20,044 bases of DNA from assembly GCA_027578815.1 (NCBI GenBank), contig JANBTH010000345.1, positions 1-20,044 of the forward strand, in the 5' to 3' direction. The notes under the pieces were generated by a model, which saw only the letters and a list, made by a program, of their open reading frames with translations, had not been told where the DNA came from and ran no database searches. Made by a program: the position numbers and the translations under genes. Every line of letters begins with the position of its first letter. The stretch's first letter is position 1. Positions 1 through 7,473 of this stretch are shown here, piece after piece. This DNA is from Coemansia sp. RSA 1804 (taxonomy: Eukaryota > Kickxellomycota > Kickxellomycetes > Kickxellales > Kickxellaceae).

Positions 1-389
1 AGCGAATGGGTCATGCGCTTTCTCCTTTTGCTGCGAATTCCCGTGTGCCAGATCCTCGGTTCCCTTTTCGCGTTACCCAGTTTCATGAAACCAGCAGCTC
101 CAAAAGCAAAGGTTTATGCACACAGAATGATCTTTTATTTGCATTTATTTGAAAATGGATTGCACATATTCAGAGTATTTATTGGGGTTTGCTGAGTGGG
201 ACGTTCGCATAGGAAATTAATACAGTTTAAAACAGATGTAACAGCAGCAATTAGCTGCAAATGTTTTGCTACTCATGCAAACAACACACTCTGCACAGCG
301 CAAAAGAAATATGTGAAATTAAGCAAATTCACATAGAGTGCACAAAAACATGATGTTATTGATTGCATTGTCCTAAATTGATAACCGGG
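1..389. other. AT-rich flank downstream of zuotin; no supported gene
   Basis: No convincing gene is visible. The stretch lies downstream of the zuotin stop codon and probably includes its 3' UTR. Read on the minus strand it has three AATAAA hexamers (plus-strand tttatt at 134-139, 144-149 and 178-183), which are plausible polyadenylation signals for zuotin. A minus-strand frame starting at an ATG at 86 is open to the left edge, but it has only 28 codons and cannot be judged. Confidence 0.5.
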
Positions 390-2333
390 TTACGTTCCCT
401 TGCTCCGTACCTGCTCGATCAGGAACTTTACTCGAAGCTTGCACTCTTTTTTTGTGCGTCCAACAACCGATTCTGCAATCTTTTCCCAGCGATCTGCACC
501 CATGTAAGATGGCGGATATGCCTGCAACGCTCGTTCAAGCTGCGATTGTTCTTCAGAAGCCCATGGCCTGTCTGGCTTAGGCGGCTCTCCTTTCTGTGTT
601 TGCTGTTGTTTCTGTTGTTGTTGTTGTTGATGCTGTTGTTGATGTGGACCATCGTAACGAATAGACGCTTCATTGTTTAGATGCTTGTCATCGCTGTGCA
701 CTTTTTTGTTCTGAAGCCTCTTAACAGCCTGGCCGCCCCCCGACTGGGCACCGCTGCGCAGTTCGGAGGTCTTCGCTATAAGTTCGTCCTCTGAACGACG
801 AGGGAGCCCGCTATGCTGAGACAACCATTTGCCAATTGTCTCCCAGCGACTGACAGTCCCTCCAGGAAATTTGTTTGTTGCCTTTATCAGCAACTCCAGT
901 TCCTCAGCAGGCCATTCGCGCTTTGCTTTCGCCGTCAATTGGCTGTTGACAGTTGCTCCACGCTGGCTTCGCACACGCTCAGCAATGTCAGCTCCTCGAA
1001 CAAATGAGGTAAAACTTGAGCCAACAGCAGGGATTCGCTTCACGACATCGGTAATTTGGCTGACAATTGCTTCGAGACTCTTCTGGTAGTTATCATGATT
1101 GCTGACAAGTGTGTTGTGGAACTCGACAATTGCTGTCTTCTGCAGGTTGTCTAGCAAGACATCAATCTCGGCAGATCGGACTGCGTTTGCCATTGCGTTT
1201 GGCTGGAGACCGTCAAGAAAATAGTTCCTATTCTTGGCAATAGCACGCACAGATTTTTTCAATGAACGAATCTCTTGTTTTTGAGCCTCTCGCTCGCGCT
1301 TCTCTTCGGCGACCCTCTTGCGCTCCTTTTCTGCTTGAATCTCTTTTTGCCTTTGGTTCTCCTCTTCTGCTAACTTGCGCTCATTTTCGACACGCTGGGC
1401 CGCTGCCTCTTTTTCCAAGCGCTTTTTCTCCTTCTCCCGCCTTTCATGCTCTTTGTACGCTTCTATGCGGGGATCCAGAGACATTGCCTGCTGCACTAGA
1501 CTTGAAACCCTTTTGTTATCTTCAGTCTTCCGCCGTGCGCGTTCGGCCCTGTTCTTCTTGTCTAGCCATCGTTTTTCCTCGCGGTTTTCAACATGCTCTT
1601 TCTCCTTGTCCAAATACTCAAATGTGCGCCACGAGTCAAAATTAGCCCAAAACCGATAGAATGCCTCCATTTCTTCGCGCCGAGTATCCATGTTTCCAAG
1701 CTGCGGAACTGGCTGCTTTTTTGAAAAACGCGCTTCGCGATCAAATACTGGTCCATATGTGCTGAAAAAGTCCTGGTTGTTTTCCAAACGGCCTTTCGGA
1801 ATGTCGTCTGATATAGCTGGATCCACAGAGTCAAACTGTCTACGTCTAACAGGATCAATAAGCACATTGTACGCCTTCTGCGCGCACTTGAAAAAGGTGT
1901 CATCATGTACGCCCTCCATAGTTGCTCTTTTGTCTGGATGGAACTGCAATGCACGCATCTGGTACGCCTGCTTTACCTGCGAATAATCCGCTTTATGCCT
2001 TAGCTTTGAAATGCCAAGCACATGGTAGTGGTCCTGCTCCTTCCAATCTGACGGATCAAGCTCCAAAAGATCCTCAGTCACCGCATCCAACACCAGCCTA
2101 TCAGCCGTGTTCTCCGCATCTCTTAGGCTTGCTCTTTCCAGCTCGATTGGAAGAACATGGGTTTTGTAGTCGTCGTGTTCAGTACTGTTGTTTTGTCTTC
2201 GTCTGAGATATGAGGTATATTGTGCACCCACTGCTAGTAAATTTGAAGATTCAGGCCTACAGATGGTCGTATATACAGCAACGCTGTTGCTTGGGAGCCC
2301 TGTGGGCGCAAGAGATAGTTTGGGTGTATCCAT
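390..2333 (-). CDS. ZUO1: Zuotin / DNAJC2-type ribosome-associated J protein with two SANT domains
   Basis: Single-exon frame of 647 aa, starting at the first ATG (2331-2333). In fungi zuotin pairs with the Hsp70-like Ssz1 in the ribosome-associated complex, which sits at the ribosomal exit tunnel and stimulates Ssb to fold nascent chains. Visible domains: a J domain at about residues 101-170 with the HPD triad at 132-134, the zuotin homology region to about 290, and a highly charged Lys/Glu/Arg helix at about 290-365, which in the family contacts rRNA. After a helical segment come two SANT/Myb-like domains, at about 470-525 and 587-640, each with the usual spaced tryptophans. The linker between them has a Gln-rich run at 564-580. 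Yeast Zuo1 (about 430 aa) lacks the SANT domains, while animal and plant DNAJC2/MPP11 has them, so this is the ancestral-type layout. It is divergently paired with the uS4m gene. Identification is very secure; complex membership is inferred from the family. Confidence 0.95.
   Translation of the reverse strand: MDTPKLSLAPTGLPSNSVAVYTTICRPESSNLLAVGAQYTSYLRRRQNNSTEHDDYKTHVLPIELERASLRDAENTADRLVLDAVTEDLLELDPSDWKEQDHYHVLGISKLRHKADYSQVKQAYQMRALQFHPDKRATMEGVHDDTFFKCAQKAYNVLIDPVRRRQFDSVDPAISDDIPKGRLENNQDFFSTYGPVFDREARFSKKQPVPQLGNMDTRREEMEAFYRFWANFDSWRTFEYLDKEKEHVENREEKRWLDKKNRAERARRKTEDNKRVSSLVQQAMSLDPRIEAYKEHERREKEKKRLEKEAAAQRVENERKLAEEENQRQKEIQAEKERKRVAEEKREREAQKQEIRSLKKSVRAIAKNRNYFLDGLQPNAMANAVRSAEIDVLLDNLQKTAIVEFHNTLVSNHDNYQKSLEAIVSQITDVVKRIPAVGSSFTSFVRGADIAERVRSQRGATVNSQLTAKAKREWPAEELELLIKATNKFPGGTVSRWETIGKWLSQHSGLPRRSEDELIAKTSELRSGAQSGGGQAVKRLQNKKVHSDDKHLNNEASIRYDGPHQQQHQQQQQQKQQQTQKGEPPKPDRPWASEEQSQLERALQAYPPSYMGADRWEKIAESVVGRTKKECKLRVKFLIEQVRSKGT
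594..644 (-). repeat. CAA/CAG-type repeat encoding zuotin polyglutamine linker
   Basis: Imperfect tgt/tgc/gtt repeats on the plus strand encode a Gln-rich segment (residues 564-580) between the two SANT domains. CAA and CAG codons are mixed and interrupted by His, Lys and Thr codons. It is a low-complexity linker, not a mobile repeat. Confidence 0.9.
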
Positions 2334-2683
2334 TCTAGAGATTTCAGAAAGCTCAAAGCCGAGATGTAATGATGGTAAAAGACAAAAGCTTAGTTTGAAT
2401 AAAAAAATAAGGGCTAGGGTTTTATGCGACAGGAGCGAAAAGGTTACTAAATGTAGTGCGGATTAGTGCGATTAAATTGCATTAGATCAAAATAATGGAT
2501 TTTGCTTTTTTTGGTTATCTTTTTTTATCAGCGAAAAGGCAATTTCAGCAATTTGAATTTCACAGTTTTGCAGAAGCTGCTTTGCTCTTTACTTTGCGTT
2601 CCTTTTTCTTTATTGTCTTATCTATCTCAAAAGTGTTTCTTACATAAATAAAGGTCCTTTGCACCTAAATCGCCAGCCCAGAA
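2334..2683. promoter_or_regulatory. Shared divergent promoter region of zuotin and uS4m
   Basis: A 350-bp intergenic region between the starts of two divergent translation-related genes. It is rich in A and T tracts. Two features stand out: a telo-box-like ctagggtttta at 2414-2424, and an exact 10-bp direct repeat, agcgaaaagg, at 2434-2443 and 2530-2539. Telo-box/Tbf1-like TAGGGTTT elements are known in ribosomal and ribosome-biogenesis gene promoters of several eukaryotes. That they work here is inference. No TATA box is placed convincingly. Confidence 0.55.
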
Positions 2684-3385
2684 ATGCCACGCAAATCAGA
2701 GAGACATCTAAAGCTCTCGCGCCAGCTGATTTCCATGACATGGAACCCACGCAATCTGTATCAGCTGGACAGCAAGAAAAGACTGTTTACGATCAAGCAA
2801 AAGACGCTATTTCAGCACATGTGGAAGGCAAAGCGAGACACACGAGGCTACCACGACGCCAATATTACCGAAAAGCAGTGGCTTCGAATGTTCAATCCCC
2901 AGCTGCCTACTTACAATGTAAAGATTGATAACAAGCCCAGCAATCCGAATGCTGCGTCGCTAATGTATGCGTGCATGGAGAGAAGACTTGACTTTATTGT
3001 GTTCCGCAGTCACTTTGCATCGTCGATCTGGATGGCACGCCAGCTGGTAGTCCATGGAAAGGTCAAAATCAACGGCAAGGAACTTCCGTACCCGAGCCAC
3101 AAGGTCAAAGATGGCGACGTTATTTCTGTAGATCCTGAAGCTGTTGTTACTTTGGCAAAGCCAGAGAACGGTTCAAAGGAGCTTGATTTTGTGCCTCAGC
3201 CATACCAGCAGCCTTGGATGTTTATCCCCGATTATCTAGAGGTCAACTACAACACCTGCTCGGTTGTCTTTTTGCGCGAGCCTATGACCCGGCCAAGTCT
3301 GACAGAAGTTCCTTCGCCGTACCCGCCAGAGTTTCATGCGCTAGCATACGAATTCTATCTTCGCCGTGGTCGCAACAGAAAGTGA
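2684..3385 (+). CDS. NAM9: Mitochondrial small-subunit ribosomal protein uS4m (Nam9)
   Basis: 233-aa frame with no intron; the first ATG gives a Lys/Arg-rich N-terminus (MPRKSER...) suited to rRNA binding and possibly mitochondrial import. uS4m is an early-assembling 15S/12S rRNA-binding protein of the mitoribosomal small subunit. An S4 RNA-binding domain is visible at about residues 101-150, starting at the RRLDFIVFRS block and containing a VHGKVKINGK loop and a VKDGDVISV strand. After it comes a C-terminal segment (YLEVNYNTCSVVFLREP, about 185-201) characteristic of fungal Nam9 proteins. The protein is short compared with yeast Nam9 (486 aa), mainly because fungus-specific extensions are missing, but it looks complete and ends in a basic tail. 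It is transcribed away from zuotin, and both genes act in protein synthesis although in different compartments. Alternative identities are unlikely. Confidence 0.9.
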   Translation: MPRKSERHLKLSRQLISMTWNPRNLYQLDSKKRLFTIKQKTLFQHMWKAKRDTRGYHDANITEKQWLRMFNPQLPTYNVKIDNKPSNPNAASLMYACMERRLDFIVFRSHFASSIWMARQLVVHGKVKINGKELPYPSHKVKDGDVISVDPEAVVTLAKPENGSKELDFVPQPYQQPWMFIPDYLEVNYNTCSVVFLREPMTRPSLTEVPSPYPPEFHALAYEFYLRRGRNRK

Positions 3386-3720
3386 TTGAAAAACAACTGG
3401 CATTGGCCAACCTTTTGGTGGTGGGGGGTTGCTAGTTGCACATGACGATGTTTGCTAGGCTTCCTTTATATTTAAGATACAGAGAATGTCAATTCAATGG
3501 ATACGGCTTAGATTTGATCTGGCAGTATAACATGTCAAATGGATTATTAATGTGACACTGAAAAATAGCATCGCAAAAGGTGACATCACTGCCGTTATTT
3601 TTTTTTTTGCGGGGAGCGCGTAGAAGAGAAACCGCCACCACATTGACAAGCGTGCAACGCGTGCTTCTTCTCTCCTTCAACCACCATTACTTTTTTATAT
3701 ATATTCATATTCTATCTGTA
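3386..3720. other. Intergenic region upstream of the NIPA-like gene
   Basis: Holds the uS4m 3' flank and the promoter/5' UTR of the next plus-strand gene. An 11-base T run lies at 3598-3608 and a TATATATA-like stretch at about 3694-3703, only about 20 bases before the chosen ATG. That frame is open upstream of the ATG to about 3580 but contains no in-frame ATG there, so the upstream part is treated as untranslated. No RNA gene or other ORF is supported. Confidence 0.5.
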
Positions 3721-5337
3721 ATGCAATTATCACTTACGGCTAGTGCTGCATCAATCTGCAGCAGTAGTTTCGGGCTACGCAAAAGAGACATGCAGCAGCC
3801 GGTGGGTGGGAGCGCCTGTTCGTCGGACACGCAATGCGTCCAGTTCCGCAGCGACCAGACGGGAGGCAGCTCCAAACACGAAAAAACCTCTCGGCTTGGA
3901 GAATACGCTTGCATTGACGGTATCTGCCGCTACGTGGTTCAAGCTGGCGAGCTGTGCAGGGCCGCTGATGATTGTGCTGCTTTCCACACAAATGTCAGGC
4001 TTGGTCTGAATGTTTCATCTTCATCGTGGTGCGCACCAGAGTTCTGCTCATTGGAATCGACTTGTGGGGGAGCATGGACGCTTCCAGGCGCACCAGAGGA
4101 CTCTCCTCCTGGTGCCGAGTCGCGGCGGCCAGTGACCAACGGCACAGTAACATGCTGTCGCGGGCTGCCAGCCAACAGCCAGTGTGCGCTAATTGGAGCC
4201 TCAGTTGACACCTGCAGCAGCGGCTACACGTGTGATTCCCACAGTTTGTGCGCGAGCCAAGAGCCTCATCAGCAGCAGGTGTGGATAGGTGTGCTTCTTG
4301 TTCTTGTTGGCGGTGCAACACTCAACATCGGACTGAATATACAAAAGTATGCATTTCGCAAGCATCAGTCTCGGCTGCCTGCTCAAGAGACAACCGAAGA
4401 CAAGAGCGATGGCACGCCGCCTGAGCCTGAGCCTGAGCCTGAGCCGCCTGGCCGTACTCGTCGCTTGAAAGCCAGACTCCAGGATCTGCCCATTGGCAAT
4501 CCGTACTGGGCGATTGGACTGGTTGTCTTTGTGCTTGGAAACGCGACAAACTTCATTGCCTTGCAGTTTGCACCACAGTCGCTGGTGGCGCCACTTGGGG
4601 CGGTTGCACTTGTAACAAACGTCATAGTTGCGCCATTGCTCAACAAAGAGAGAATAGGTCTGTTTGATGTCGGTGGAATTGCGCTGATTATAGCTGGTTG
4701 CGTGATAGTCGTTGTGTTCAGCGGAATTGCCCAGCAAAACCTGCGATTGTGTATGCTTATTCAGCTTCTTCGCGCACGACCAACCGTGATATATCTCTGC
4801 ATAATCTCAGTGGCCATTGCTGCCACGTATGTTTTCCTATGGAGTGTTGAACGGGCTTTGAAGCTTGGTGGGTCGGAGACAACTAACAGAACGGCTCTTG
4901 ACAAGTGGATTCGTCCAATTCCGCCATCGTCACGCTATGTTCGCTACGGTCTGCCGTTGGCATATGCGAGCATGGGATCTCTTATGGCTGCGCTTACTAC
5001 GCTGTTTGCAAAGTCACTGGTGAATCTACTGTCAACCTCGCTTTTTGACCATGAAAACCAGTTTACCAGTTTTCTGCCCTGGTGCATTCTTCTTGTGACG
5101 GTGTTTACCGCTGCCTCGCAGGTATACTGGATTAACCAAGGGCTCCTGCGCTATGACGCACTATTGCAAGTGCCGGTCTTTTATGTCGTGTGGACTGTCC
5201 TCGACATCATTGGTGGTGGCATCTACTTTAATGAGTTTAAGCTATTCACAACGGTAAAATACGTGTTGTTCACACTAGGCGTGGCGGTGATATTTTCAGG
5301 TGTTGGGCTATTGTCTAACCGTCTGAAGAGTACATAG
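3721..5337 (+). CDS. NIPA-type (DUF803) magnesium transporter-like membrane protein with cysteine-rich N-terminal domain
   Basis: 538 aa from the first in-frame ATG (3721); the frame continues upstream only without an ATG. The C-terminal part, from about residue 187, is a NIPA/DUF803 protein with nine predicted membrane segments: about 187-209, 263-283, 288-307, 314-335, 354-374, 409-436, 449-474, 481-503 and 511-532. Recognisable family blocks are the N-I-G-L-N-I-Q-K motif of helix 1 and the A-P-L-G-A-V-A-L-V-T-N block of helix 3. NIPA proteins are linked to Mg2+ transport in animals; the substrate here is inferred. The N-terminal ~180 residues are unusual: 15 cysteines between 33 and 177, including a CC pair at 145-146, and N-glycosylation sequons at 97 and 140. 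This suggests a disulfide-bonded lumenal or extracellular domain. The first 20 residues are only weakly hydrophobic and are followed by a Lys-Arg that could be a Kex2 site, so the signal peptide is uncertain. A Glu-Pro repeat lies between helices 1 and 2. Confidence 0.85.
   Translation: MQLSLTASAASICSSSFGLRKRDMQQPVGGSACSSDTQCVQFRSDQTGGSSKHEKTSRLGEYACIDGICRYVVQAGELCRAADDCAAFHTNVRLGLNVSSSSWCAPEFCSLESTCGGAWTLPGAPEDSPPGAESRRPVTNGTVTCCRGLPANSQCALIGASVDTCSSGYTCDSHSLCASQEPHQQQVWIGVLLVLVGGATLNIGLNIQKYAFRKHQSRLPAQETTEDKSDGTPPEPEPEPEPPGRTRRLKARLQDLPIGNPYWAIGLVVFVLGNATNFIALQFAPQSLVAPLGAVALVTNVIVAPLLNKERIGLFDVGGIALIIAGCVIVVVFSGIAQQNLRLCMLIQLLRARPTVIYLCIISVAIAATYVFLWSVERALKLGGSETTNRTALDKWIRPIPPSSRYVRYGLPLAYASMGSLMAALTTLFAKSLVNLLSTSLFDHENQFTSFLPWCILLVTVFTAASQVYWINQGLLRYDALLQVPVFYVVWTVLDIIGGGIYFNEFKLFTTVKYVLFTLGVAVIFSGVGLLSNRLKST
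4420..4443 (+). repeat. (CCTGAG)4 hexanucleotide repeat encoding a Glu-Pro run
   Basis: Four perfect CCTGAG units, followed by a variant, encode alternating Pro-Glu in the loop between membrane helices 1 and 2 of the NIPA-like protein. Its length probably varies between strains. Confidence 0.9.
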
Positions 5338-5843
5338 GATCTTTATAATGTGCATTTTGCATTTGCATACTTTTGAATAATACCATAGAGTTATAAGATA
5401 TAGCCTTCCATGACTGACGTTGGTTCTGGTGCTATGCAAATGATGTGTGATATATGAATTAAAGCGCTTTGAAAGCTGACCAACGCAAGCTAGTTGAGAA
5501 TATTCTCCTTTCTATTTTGGCAAAATCCCGCTTACAAAAAATTTCACTGCGCTTCAAGGAAACCCGGATACGGATTTTATGCTGCCAAACATATCTTAAT
5601 TGACTTTTAACTTTCTATTTAAAAAAGTAATGGAATTGGCCAAAAGTCCATCAAGGATTCAAGAAAAGGAAAAGCATTGCCGGCAAGTAGAGGGAGATGA
5701 GTTTAAACTTGCACAACAACATCACAAACACTAAATGTAGCTTTGGCATGGAAAGATATGTCGCTTGTCTACTCTTTGCTTTTTATTAATCAATAGGTTC
5801 TATTATTAGTGCTTTTTACTCTATATTCGATATATTACTAACA
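5338..5843. other. 506-bp AT-rich intergenic region; a small ORF is possible
   Basis: No recognised gene. It includes the 3' flank of the NIPA-like gene and the 5' region of the next membrane-protein gene. A 34-codon ATG-started ORF (5630-5734), rich in Lys, Glu, Gln and His, could be an upstream ORF or chance. A perfect TACTAAC branch-point sequence occurs at 5836-5842, just before the next start codon. Confidence 0.45.
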
Positions 5844-6488
5844 ATGACTAAAGCTTCAGGGTTTTGGATATCTCTTAGAGATAATCGCTTTAACCTGCTT
5901 AAAGGGTTCTCTTTTATCGTGGGCATTTTGCACATTGTGTCGATAGTGTTATTTTGCTTATACGACTACAATCCCCCAGCTAGCCTCGATACGCCTTCTT
6001 GGTACAAGGTGTGCTATTTTTTTCGCGTCATGGCTGGTCTCTTTTCGGTGTATACTGCCTTTAGAATATGGAGGTCTGGAAGGGAGGCCAAAAAGCCTGA
6101 AAGATTTTGTTACTCTGTCCAGCTGAGTATGTATATTCTTATTATTGCATGTGCTACTCTTGAAGACCCGGTTTTCAAGAGTGTGCTAAAAAGCGGTGGT
6201 TCTGACTCGCTGTCCAAGGCTTGCAAGATTTTGCCAGCTGCGTATCTGATAATTGCGGCGCTATACACGCTGCTATACATTATAAGTAATTGGAGAGGAC
6301 AGTCTAAACATAGGGAGAAACTGCAGGCAAAGGCAGATGAAGAGGCTCAGCTTGCTGAACAAGCAGCCCAAAACCAAGAATATGCATATGCTTATAGCAA
6401 CATGTTTCCTCGTGAACTAGAAGACCGCAGGTATTATCCAAGTACATACCGTTCGTCATTTTTCTTTCAGCCACAAGGAAATGCATAG
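5844..6488 (+). CDS. Small four-helix membrane protein of unknown function (paralog 1)
   Basis: 214 aa from the ATG at 5844; family not recognised. Four hydrophobic segments are visible at about residues 19-40, 53-76, 88-106 and 128-149. A charged, Ala/Gln/Glu-rich segment (about 153-179) and a Tyr/Phe-rich C-terminal tail follow. The membrane part aligns along its length with the next gene: the N-R-F-N-L-L-K-G start, Y-D-x-N after helix 1 (40-43), W-Y (53-54), R-V (61-62), D-P-V (108-110) and L-L-Y-x-I-S in helix 4 (143-148) recur at matching spacing. The start is supported because only six more residues precede the common block than in the paralog. The tail is absent from the paralog. Role unknown; helix count and small size suggest an endomembrane or plasma-membrane protein. 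Local DNA is AT-richer than in flanking genes. Confidence 0.8.
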   Translation: MTKASGFWISLRDNRFNLLKGFSFIVGILHIVSIVLFCLYDYNPPASLDTPSWYKVCYFFRVMAGLFSVYTAFRIWRSGREAKKPERFCYSVQLSMYILIIACATLEDPVFKSVLKSGGSDSLSKACKILPAAYLIIAALYTLLYIISNWRGQSKHREKLQAKADEEAQLAEQAAQNQEYAYAYSNMFPRELEDRRYYPSTYRSSFFFQPQGNA

Positions 6489-6764
6489 AAAGTTAGCTGT
6501 AATGTCAACATCTGCTAGTCAGTCTAGCTTTAGTGGTTTTTGAAGTGAAGGTTGTTTTATTGGATCTCGGCTATTCAATCGCCATCCGGAATGAATGCTG
6601 TTTGTCTTTATCCAAGTCTGGTTTGTGTTCGGATTTCTTTTACCTTTTTGTTCATTTCTATTTTACGAGCGCGTATAAAATAGCTTTTATTTTGAGAGGA
6701 TTGCGCTTTCTTTTTCTTTCTCCTTGCCATCAGTACTTATTTTAATGTTATTTCTATTTGAAAC

Positions 6765-7232
6765 ATGCCGCTTTTACAACACAGATTAGAAATTATTCGC
6801 GGGTTGATGACCTTTTTGACGTACACTCAGCTGGCTCTGGTGATTATATATTGCTACTATGACCTCAACAAACAGAGCAATATGGAAAAAGATGCATGGT
6901 ATGCGGTATTTTATGTTGTTCGAGTGGTCAACGTTCTGTGTTTGACCTTTATAACATATCGAGTAATCTTTGCTCCTAAAGATGTTAAAAGAATGACCAG
7001 AATAAAAGAGTGGTTGCTGCAGAGTTGGTTTCTTGTCATATCTTGTGGAGTGCACTACTATGACCCTGTGACACAAGCTGTTCTTGGAAATAAGACGGAC
7101 CTTGATCTTGGGAGTTTTGCAAAGCAATTCACAATGGGCTACTTTATTATGGCCGGAGCATTCATATTGCTCTATTTCATTAGCGAGATAGCAGGACCAG
7201 CCAAACCAAAGGAAGCTGAAGAGACTAATTAG
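6765..7232 (+). CDS. Small four-helix membrane protein of unknown function (paralog 2)
   Basis: 155 aa from the ATG at 6765. Hydrophobic segments lie at about residues 13-32, 44-68, 83-98 and 122-140, and a short Lys/Glu-rich tail ends the protein. It shares with its upstream neighbour H/N-R-x-x-I/L-I/L-K/R-G at the start, Y-D-x-N (32-35), W-Y (45-46), R-V (53-54), D-P-V (100-102) and L-L-Y-F-I-S (135-140). I therefore read the two as diverged tandem paralogs. It lacks the Tyr-rich extension of paralog 1. An ATG at 6745 opens a 14-codon out-of-frame ORF overlapping the start, which would matter only if transcription begins upstream of it. Family and function are not recognised; the pair may be lineage-specific. 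It converges with RAD2, whose stop lies 241 bp downstream. Confidence 0.78.
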   Translation: MPLLQHRLEIIRGLMTFLTYTQLALVIIYCYYDLNKQSNMEKDAWYAVFYVVRVVNVLCLTFITYRVIFAPKDVKRMTRIKEWLLQSWFLVISCGVHYYDPVTQAVLGNKTDLDLGSFAKQFTMGYFIMAGAFILLYFISEIAGPAKPKEAEETN

Positions 7233-7473
7233 TAAACCTTTCTTGCCATTTTCTTTCTGTTTTTAGGGTTTATTCACAGCCCAATAGAAAATGCGTTGGA
7301 ATTTGCAAAGAAACTTGTGTTTGAATAAGAGCATTTTTAAAACAATTACCATGGCGGGATTTGCATCAAGAGAGAAGCGCGTTTGAAGTTCTCAAACTGA
7401 ACTTTCTCCAGATATTTGGTACAAAATATCAAAATACCCGTTTTAAGGGCAACCAAAATAAACGCAATGTTGC
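7233..7473. other. Convergent 3' intergenic region between membrane paralog 2 and RAD2
   Basis: A 241-bp tail-to-tail region presumably holding both 3' ends. It is AT-rich and contains a ttttagggttta stretch (about 7261-7272), similar to the telo-box-like element in the zuotin/uS4m promoter but here in a 3' context. No gene is seen. Confidence 0.45.

Noticed and set aside
1..86. Minus-strand frame from an ATG at 86, Lys/Arg-rich, open to the left edge
   Set aside because: Only 28 codons are visible; an open run this short is common by chance. It could be the start of a neighbouring gene, which needs sequence to the left.
13..195. 60-codon plus-strand ORF with a hydrophobic start
   Set aside because: No homology recognised, AT-driven hydrophobic composition, and it overlaps likely polyadenylation signals.
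3580..3720. N-terminal extension of the NIPA-like protein
   Set aside because: The upstream in-frame stretch begins at GTG with no ATG and includes a T run and a TATA-like sequence; the first ATG is at 3721.
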